Assembly: GCA_902495305.1 (NCBI GenBank) | Contig: CABUWG010000031.1 | Location: 1-19,778 of the forward strand | Length of the DNA: 19,778 nt | Reading direction: 5' to 3' | DNA from: an uncultured Pseudomonadota bacterium | GTDB lineage: Bacteria > Pseudomonadota > Alphaproteobacteria > RF32 > CAG-239 | Shown: positions 14,986 to 19,778 of the stretch, piece after piece | Numbering within the stretch: the stretch's first letter is position 1 | How the letters are laid out: each line of letters begins with the position of its first letter | Translations under genes and position numbers: made by a program | The notes under the pieces: model-generated | Databases searched by the model: none | Told to the model about the DNA's origin: nothing | The model's input: the letters and a program-made list of their open reading frames with translations, nothing else

Positions 14986-15009
14986 GATTTTAGTTTCATG
15001 TATAGCATA
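14975..15009. promoter_or_regulatory. possible operator: inverted repeat over the promoter
   Basis: TATGCTA (14975-14981) and TAGCATA (15003-15009) are exact inverted half-sites with centres 28 bases apart. One overlaps the -10 box and one lies just after the predicted initiation site. This is suitable for a dimeric repressor or an RNA hairpin at the 5' end. Confidence 0.35.
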
Positions 15010-15038
15010 GGTATTAGGCATAATATCGAGGACAATAT

Positions 15039-16292
15039 ATGAGACTTTGTATGAACAGACAGCGGGCTTTTGACAAGCTCGGCCAAATTAAAGCCGGTGC
15101 TTTATTTATAAAATCAGGTGCAAGAAAAGTAGAAATTGCTCTGGAGTTTGTCAGATCGCAACAGTTCAAAGTCGATTATATTGTTTGGATAGCTCCGGCT
15201 GCCTTTTTATCCACCCGTTCTTACAAGGACGAGATAAAAAAGTGGTCACGAGGATTGGAAAGAAAGATTTACTTTTATTCCATTGAAGCAGTAGCAGCTT
15301 CAGATACCCAATATTTGAGCCTGTATAATTTGATTGATAAATTTAGGACATTTTGTGTGGTGGATGAAAGTATCACAATAAAGAATACCGAAGCTGGGCG
15401 AACCCAACGCTTGTTAAATATTGGGCGGAAGTTTAAGTATCGGTTACTTTTGAGCGGAACCCCGCTGACGCAGGGGCTTATTGATTTGTACGCTCAAATC
15501 CAATTCATCAACTCTTCAATTTTGAAGATGACGGAGACTCAGTTTTCAAATAATTTTTTGCACTTCTTCCTCGGGGAAGACGAGGTAAAAAGAAGATGGT
15601 CAAAACCTCAGAACGAGAAAAAGCTCATTGAGCTGATGCGGCCATATATTTTGGAATATGATCTCGATTTTGATTGCTCAATAAAATATTTTGACGAGTA
15701 TTTTGATTTGACGCCAAAGGAAATTCAAAATTACTCGCAGGAAAAAGAAATGTTTCTGCAGGAGCGGGAGCAGTTTCCTTTTATGCAGGTGGTTCAGAAG
15801 TTTCAACATATCTATACCATCGCCAAAGACAAGGTCTTTGCTCTGGTAGATATTATTGACCAAATTCTGGCCCGCGGCGAAAAGGTGATTGTTTACATTA
15901 AGTTTATTGACGAAATCAAATTCTTCAAAGAGTGCGGAGCGTTCGACCATCCGTTTGTCGAGCTTACAGGAAACTCTAACAAAAACAAAGTCGTGGAAGC
16001 TTTTCAAAATAACGTCAATATTATGTTTAGTACATATGGCGCCGGAGGGTTCAGTATCAACGTGCCTTTTTGCAACAATATTATCTTTTTTTCGCAGACT
16101 TTCGATTATAAAGATAAGATTCAATGTTTGGACTGTGTGTATCAAAAAGGCCTGACAAAAGAACTGAACATCTACAATTTCTGGGTCAAGACAGGGCTTG
16201 AGGATTTAATCCAGCGAAGCCTGACCAGAAAAAGGCATGTGCTGTCCAATATATGTGATTTTATTTCGAAAGAGGAGATGCTGAGACTATGA
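15039..16292 (+). CDS. SNF2-like helicase homologue with degenerate ATPase motifs
   Basis: A 417-aa two-lobe superfamily 2 protein. Lobe 1 contains a motif I remnant G27-A-R-K30-V31 (family GxGKT), a DEAH-box equivalent D109-E-S-I followed by IKN, and motif III S139-G-T-P142. Lobe 2 runs from about 225, with VIVYIKFIDEIKFF, the ELTGNS segment, FSTYGAGGFSINV (motif V) and NIIFFSQTFDYKDKIQCLDCVYQKG (motif VI). Motif VI normally reads QxxDRxxRxGQ; here both arginines are replaced (C366, Q369). With the Walker A threonine also lost, ATP hydrolysis is doubtful. At 417 aa it is compact, like phage SNF2 proteins. Its stop overlaps the ibrA-like start by four bases (ATGA). The start is the first ATG of the frame; no good SD is visible. 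Confidence 0.85.
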   Translation: MRLCMNRQRAFDKLGQIKAGALFIKSGARKVEIALEFVRSQQFKVDYIVWIAPAAFLSTRSYKDEIKKWSRGLERKIYFYSIEAVAASDTQYLSLYNLIDKFRTFCVVDESITIKNTEAGRTQRLLNIGRKFKYRLLLSGTPLTQGLIDLYAQIQFINSSILKMTETQFSNNFLHFFLGEDEVKRRWSKPQNEKKLIELMRPYILEYDLDFDCSIKYFDEYFDLTPKEIQNYSQEKEMFLQEREQFPFMQVVQKFQHIYTIAKDKVFALVDIIDQILARGEKVIVYIKFIDEIKFFKECGAFDHPFVELTGNSNKNKVVEAFQNNVNIMFSTYGAGGFSINVPFCNNIIFFSQTFDYKDKIQCLDCVYQKGLTKELNIYNFWVKTGLEDLIQRSLTRKRHVLSNICDFISKEEMLRL

Positions 16293-17590
16293 AGCGTTAT
16301 CTTGAAAAAGATGTCTATCAGGCGACTATGGAACGAATTAAATTTATTTTTGAGAACTTTGACAATATTTATGTTTCATTCTCCGGCGGAAAAGACAGCG
16401 GACTGCTGTTGAATCTGGTCTTAGACTACAAGCGTAAAAACAACATCAAAAAGAAAATCGGCGTATTTCATCAGGATTTTGAAGCTCAGTACCAGGAAAC
16501 AACCAATTTTGTTTATCGGATGTTTGAAGACAATCTGGAAGACATTGAGCCTTACTGGGTCTGCCTGCCGATGGGATCGCGCTGTGCCGTCAGCAATTTT
16601 CAAATTTACTGGTATCCGTGGGATCCGGACAAAAAAGATTTATGGGTCCGGCCGATGCCGACCATGCCATATGTCATTAATCTGGATAATCAGAATTTTG
16701 ACTTTTACAAACCCAAAATGGTTCAGGAAGATTTATATGCCGAATTTGGCGACTGGTATTCCCGCCAAAAACAAGGAAAAACCATTTGTCTGCTCGGCGT
16801 GAGGGCTGATGAGTCCCTGAATCGTTACCGCGCTTATGCAAATGCCAGAAAGCAGATCATGAAAAACGCACAGTGGACAACAAAAATGGGCGAGAACTGG
16901 TACAATGCTTATCCGCTTTATGACTGGACAACCAAAGATGTTTGGGTTGCAAATGGTAAATTCGGATTTGACTATAATAAAATTTATGATTTATACTATA
17001 AGGCAGGACTATCAATCCATCAGATGCGTGTTGCAAGTCCGTATCATGAAAGCGCGAAGGAAAGTCTTAACTTGTACAGGATTTTGGAACCGGCAACCTG
17101 GGTAAAAGTTGTCGGCCGCGTGCAGGGGGCTAATTTCGGCGCTATCTACGGACGAACAAGCGCGATGGGAGTCAGAAACGTTAAACTGCCGGAAGGGCAT
17201 ACATGGCGGACTTATGTGAAGTTTCTGCTGGCGACCCTGCCCGACAGTATGCGTAAGAACTATGTTGAAAAGTTTAAGACTTCTATTCGTTTCTGGTGGA
17301 AAAAAGGCGGCGTTGTTTGTGATGACGCCTTGAAAGAATTAGAGGAATACAATTATCCGATTAAACATAACGGAATCAGCAAATACAGCAAAACAAAAGA
17401 GCAGATCCGTTTTTTGGGAACACCGGATGATACGGATGACATTAAATCATCTATTGATATTCCGTCATGGAAACGTATGGCAATTTGTATCTTGAAAAAC
17501 GACCACTTGTGTAAATATATGGGGTTTGCCCAGACAAAGAAACAGGCAGAACGTGAAAAAGAACTGATTGCAAAGTACAAAAAATTATAA
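16289..17590 (+). CDS. ibrA: IbrA-type PP-loop/PAPS reductase-family protein
   Basis: A 433-aa protein of the adenine nucleotide alpha-hydrolase (PP-loop) superfamily, PAPS reductase-like. The ATP-binding PP-loop is S32-G-G-K-D-S37, within NIYVSFSGGKDSGLLLNL. It is followed by the family helix and strand FHQDFEAQYQET. The downstream segments LLGVRADESLNRYRAY, WYNAYPLYDWTTKDVW and FDYNKIYDLYYKAGLSIHQMRVASPYHESAKESL are typical of IbrA/DUF3440 proteins. These are longer than true PAPS reductases, and sulfate reduction is not expected. Biochemistry is undetermined. In E. coli the IbrA/IbrB pair was described as regulating Eib immunoglobulin-binding protein genes. Overlap with the upstream gene and a 14-base gap to the ParB-like gene show an operon. 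Confidence 0.9.
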   Translation: MKRYLEKDVYQATMERIKFIFENFDNIYVSFSGGKDSGLLLNLVLDYKRKNNIKKKIGVFHQDFEAQYQETTNFVYRMFEDNLEDIEPYWVCLPMGSRCAVSNFQIYWYPWDPDKKDLWVRPMPTMPYVINLDNQNFDFYKPKMVQEDLYAEFGDWYSRQKQGKTICLLGVRADESLNRYRAYANARKQIMKNAQWTTKMGENWYNAYPLYDWTTKDVWVANGKFGFDYNKIYDLYYKAGLSIHQMRVASPYHESAKESLNLYRILEPATWVKVVGRVQGANFGAIYGRTSAMGVRNVKLPEGHTWRTYVKFLLATLPDSMRKNYVEKFKTSIRFWWKKGGVVCDDALKELEEYNYPIKHNGISKYSKTKEQIRFLGTPDDTDDIKSSIDIPSWKRMAICILKNDHLCKYMGFAQTKKQAEREKELIAKYKKL

Positions 17591-17604
17591 GGAGACTAAA
17601 AACT

Positions 17605-18114
17605 ATGGCTTTTCAAAGTCCTGTTTATAATGTTAGGCCCGTTCCGGTTGAAAAAATCAGAGCAAACGATTATAACCCCAACAAAGTTGCTCCTCCGGAA
17701 ATGAAATTGTTAGAGGTTTCTATCTGGGAAGACGGGTATACTCAGCCGATTGTTTGTTATTATGATAAAAATGCCGACGAATACATCGTGGTAGACGGTT
17801 TTCACCGCTATACCGTCATGATGACCAGCAAACGCATTTATGAGCGGGAAAACGGCATGATGCCGGTTGTTGTGATTGATAAAGACCTTAGTGACCGCAT
17901 GGCATCGACGATCCGTCACAATCGCGCCCGCGGCAGTCACAGTGTCGATTTGATGAGCAATATTGTGGCCGAGTTGCTGGAAATGGGAAAAAGTGACAGT
18001 TGGATTTGCCGGAATATCGGCATGTCTGCAGACGAACTTTTGCGTCTCAAACAGATTACCGGTCTGGCCTCATTATTCAAAGACGAAGAATTTTCCAAGA
18101 GCTGGGAAGTTTAA
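17605..18114 (+). CDS. ibrB: IbrB-type ParB/sulfiredoxin-fold protein
   Basis: A 169-aa protein with a ParB N-terminal-like domain (about residues 11-115). It has VEKIRANDYNPN at the start, SIWEDGYTQPIV, and the signature VVDGFHRY (62-69) that forms the nucleotide/phosphate-binding region of the ParB/Srx fold. The arginine-rich segment RHNRARGSH (104-112) is characteristic of IbrB. A helix-turn-helix-like region follows (about 131-155: DSWICRNIGMSADELLRLKQ). There is no partner parA, so chromosome partitioning is unlikely; this group pairs with IbrA. AAGGAG lies at good spacing before the ATG, and a strong terminator ends the operon. DNA binding is expected from the fold, not shown. Confidence 0.9.
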   Translation: MAFQSPVYNVRPVPVEKIRANDYNPNKVAPPEMKLLEVSIWEDGYTQPIVCYYDKNADEYIVVDGFHRYTVMMTSKRIYERENGMMPVVVIDKDLSDRMASTIRHNRARGSHSVDLMSNIVAELLEMGKSDSWICRNIGMSADELLRLKQITGLASLFKDEEFSKSWEV

Positions 18115-18117
18115 TAA

Positions 18118-18145
18118 AAAAAACGCTGTTTATCAGCGTTTTTTT
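18118..18145. terminator. bidirectional terminator of the ibr operon and the cold-shock gene
   Basis: An 11-base perfect stem (18118-18128 with 18134-18144, AAAAAACGCTG/CAGCGTTTTTT) around TTTAT. A/T runs on both sides suit the two convergent genes. Confidence 0.85.
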
Positions 18146-18210
18146 GTGCCAGAGCGACAAATACCTTGCTCCCATGAAAGGCGGAAGTTTTTTATCGGGA
18201 GGGCGTTTGA

Positions 18211-18414
18211 TTAAATTATTGCAAAATTGCCCGCCGTGTTCCTGCCGGGTTTATCATAAACTTCATATGAAAAACGCTGTCCTTCACAAATTCGGCGGAT
18301 ACCAATTCTTTCCAATTCCCTGATTGTCACGAAGACGTCTTTACAATCAGTATCAGAAACAATAAGGCCGTATCCCTTTTGATGGTCCACCAATTTGAAT
18401 GTTCCCTGCCTCAT
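18211..18414 (-). CDS. divergent cold-shock-domain protein, 67 aa
   Basis: A CspA-like OB-fold nucleic-acid-binding protein. From the chosen ATG (18414) it reads MRQGTFKLVDHQKGYGLIVSD...DVFVTIRELERIGI...EGQRFSYEV, matching the family's length and layout. The RNA-binding motifs are altered. RNP1 is KGYGLI instead of KGYGFI, the aromatic W-F before it is missing (FKLVDH), and RNP2 is VFVTI instead of VFVHI. Single-stranded nucleic-acid binding may be weaker or specialised. The frame is open 20 codons upstream, but those lie at the promoter's initiation site and do not match the family. The leader of about 60 bases is consistent with the long leaders of csp genes. Confidence 0.82.
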   Translation of the reverse strand: MRQGTFKLVDHQKGYGLIVSDTDCKDVFVTIRELERIGIRRICEGQRFSYEVYDKPGRNTAGNFAII

Positions 18415-18480
18415 GGCTAAAATCCCTAATATTATTAAAAAATGTAATTTTGCAAAACTATTCGCAATAATCACAATGAT

Positions 18481-18508
18481 ATATTATCAAATACAATAAA
18501 ATTTACAA
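18481..18508 (-). promoter_or_regulatory. promoter of the cold-shock-domain gene
   Basis: In the minus-strand sense TTGTAA (18508-18503), a 16-base spacer, then TAATAT (18486-18481). Confidence 0.5.
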
Positions 18509-18514
18509 TACCAT

Positions 18515-18541
18515 AAAATTCGATAACTGTTATCGAATTTT
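18515..18541 (-). terminator. hairpin after the 18578-19585 gene
   Basis: A perfect 12-base inverted repeat (AAAATTCGATAA/TTATCGAATTTT) with a three-base loop. It lies 36 bases after the stop of the membrane protein gene and just upstream of the cold-shock promoter. AT-rich for a terminator, with only four T after the stem; an operator is an alternative. Confidence 0.5.
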
Positions 18542-18577
18542 TCTCTCACCAAAAGTATAATATCTAGAAACTACATC

Positions 18578-19585
18578 TTAATGTAACGCTTTGAAAAAGC
18601 CTCGATAATCCGGCTCGGGATATTTATCACACTGACTTGGAAAAACAGCATTCGGACAAAGATAATATTTCCGGCAGCTACGATACTGATCTCCCAAGTA
18701 TTGCCAAGGATAGCTATAATCTTTAAATAATACGGCTATTATATTTTCCGGATATTGAGCAATAAAGTAATCATAGTTGAACTGTAACTTTCTGATATTA
18801 TCCTCAGTTACAGGTACAAAAAAAGTCTTTATATGCGGATATTCTTCAGCAGACAGGGCCGGTAAAGACTTTTTGTGTTCTCTTGTTTCGCAAATTGAGT
18901 AATAATCTTTGCTAAACAGAGAAAGCAAGGCATTTTCTTCAGATTTATAGTAAAGTGCACTACATTTAAGTAAATAGATGTCATTTTTTGCCATTTCTGG
19001 AATTTGGATGAGTAAATCCGAAGAAGATAAGTCTCTCAAATCAACAATATTGGGTAACAAATCCCCTATTTCTATATCCTGATAATAAAGAAATTCATTA
19101 TTTTGCAAATAGTAATTTTTTTCTTCAGGACTGACTTCATGAAAATACTCTTGAGGAAGATATTCCGGATTTAACACAATTTGCTTGGGAAAATCTGTTA
19201 CACAATATTGTTCAAAATCATTTAATTTTTTCTTCTGAAAAGTGATAATCCCCAAAGGATAAAGCAATAAAAATGCAATAAAAATATTTCGCAATTTACG
19301 ATATCCCTTTATGCCGCGCAATGTTACGGAAAATATCCATACAGGAAAAATAATCAGAATCGGATTATATAAAAAAATCGGAGGAATAAAAAAATCAAAT
19401 GCGATCTTCTGATAGTATTTAAACAGAATTATGACCGACAGAACTCTAAAAAAAATATTCCGTTTCTTTTGTTTTTCACTCTTAAGCTGATAGCGTTTCC
19501 AATAATTGCGCATAATTAAACAATATGAAACTGATAAAACAGCAAATATCAGAAGAAGAAGAATATATCCAAAAATAATTCCCAT
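18578..19585 (-). CDS. membrane protein of unknown function, 335 aa
   Basis: The ATG is preceded by GGAGAG at good spacing. The N-terminal third contains about four hydrophobic segments (roughly residues 3-25, 46-62, 66-90 and 97-117) separated by very basic loops (RNYWKRYQLKSEKQKKRN). The rest, about 215 residues, is a soluble Tyr-rich domain. It contains several Cys residues (YCV, KCSALYY, SICE, SCRKYYLCP, QCDKYP) that could form disulfides if it is periplasmic. I recognise no family. It is more AT-rich than most neighbours (Ile, Phe, Lys, Tyr, Asn codons), which may mean recent acquisition. No operon partner is visible. Confidence 0.7.
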   Translation of the reverse strand: MGIIFGYILLLLIFAVLSVSYCLIMRNYWKRYQLKSEKQKKRNIFFRVLSVIILFKYYQKIAFDFFIPPIFLYNPILIIFPVWIFSVTLRGIKGYRKLRNIFIAFLLLYPLGIITFQKKKLNDFEQYCVTDFPKQIVLNPEYLPQEYFHEVSPEEKNYYLQNNEFLYYQDIEIGDLLPNIVDLRDLSSSDLLIQIPEMAKNDIYLLKCSALYYKSEENALLSLFSKDYYSICETREHKKSLPALSAEEYPHIKTFFVPVTEDNIRKLQFNYDYFIAQYPENIIAVLFKDYSYPWQYLGDQYRSCRKYYLCPNAVFPSQCDKYPEPDYRGFFKALH

Positions 19586-19717
19586 GAATACTCTCCATAT
19601 TGTACTTAATAGACGTTACCAAAGAAAGGTAAAAAATTTGTTTCAATTCCGAGCAGAATCTCCCCCTAAGTTCTATATAACTTTTATATTACCTATAAAC
19701 TGAGAGAAAGGGGTCTG

Positions 19718-19778
19718 TTGGAAGCGGTGGTATGGATGATTTTGCTGGGCGGGATAAAAAAATAGGGGAGCTTACATG
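19718..19778 (+). other. probable start of a gene running off the window, with a small upstream ORF
   Basis: GGGGAG at 19765-19770 followed by ATG at 19776-19778 looks like the start of the next gene. Just before it, TTG 19718 to TAG 19765 encodes 15 mostly hydrophobic residues after an AAAGGGG ribosome binding site, possibly a leader peptide. A different frame from ATG 19732 (MDDFAGRDKKIGELT) is also open to the edge. The window is too short to choose. Confidence 0.3.

Larger units (their letters stand above)
14746..15038. other. AT-rich intergenic region before the Ibr-type operon
   Basis: There is no convincing ORF. It contains a promoter (14956-14985) and an inverted repeat overlapping it. 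No strong terminator for the 13219 gene is evident. Confidence 0.5.

Noticed and set aside
17605..18114. Chromosome-partitioning ParB
   Set aside because: No parA or parS-like repeats, the protein is short, and its partner is an IbrA-type gene; the features match IbrB.

Overview
The window is about 43% GC and looks like chromosome from a Gram-negative proteobacterium, most likely an uncultivated, host-associated, oxygen-sensitive alphaproteobacterium. The support is an NlpD-type envelope lipoprotein, SlyX, a proteobacterial-type initiator tRNA and SufB, and a flavoredoxin-rubredoxin fusion typical of organisms that detoxify O2 or NO. The lineage is an inference from gene content; no marker gene settles it.

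Layout. 1-1260 (minus strand): the 5' end of an unknown gene, a promoter-to-terminator structured RNA of about 160 nt, and an NlpD-like lipoprotein with a degenerate LytM domain. 1363-6871 (plus): an unknown helical protein starting with TTG and overlapping sufB, then a 729-aa predicted metalloprotease. 6899-7792 (minus): slyX followed by the flavoredoxin-rubredoxin gene. 7919-8080: two tandem single-helix microproteins too short for ordinary gene calling. 8230-8491: tRNA-fMet, its terminator, and a small element flanked by a second copy of the tRNA 3' end. 8561-10489: a small lipoprotein, a two-subunit SMR efflux pair whose first subunit appears to start at AUU, and a hexapeptide acetyltransferase. 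10578-11240 (minus): a Thr/Arg/Tyr-rich lipoprotein. 11516-11800: tRNA-Pro(CGG), its terminator, and a second copy of the tRNA-trailing element. 12018-14745: a charged helical protein and a second HExxH protein. 15039-18114: a three-gene operon. 18211-19585 (minus): a degenerate cold-shock-domain protein and a membrane protein of unknown function. The last few bases hold what looks like the start of another gene.

The strongest candidate for an unusual system is the operon 15039-18114. It has an SNF2-like helicase homologue with damaged ATPase motifs, an IbrA-type PP-loop/PAPS-reductase-family protein and an IbrB-type ParB/sulfiredoxin-fold protein. The genes are tightly coupled (a 4-base overlap, then a 14-base gap with a good SD) and end in a strong terminator. 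IbrA/IbrB pairs are known from phages and mobile regions, and this trio may be a DNA-transacting regulatory, modification or conflict module.

The second notable signal is a repeat of about 100 bp placed just after the terminators of both tRNA genes. Each copy begins with an inverted copy of its own tRNA's T-arm and then carries a shared GC-rich core (22 of 23 bases identical). At tRNA-fMet the element is closed by a 20-bp direct repeat of the tRNA 3' end, as expected of an integration or tRNA-targeting element remnant.
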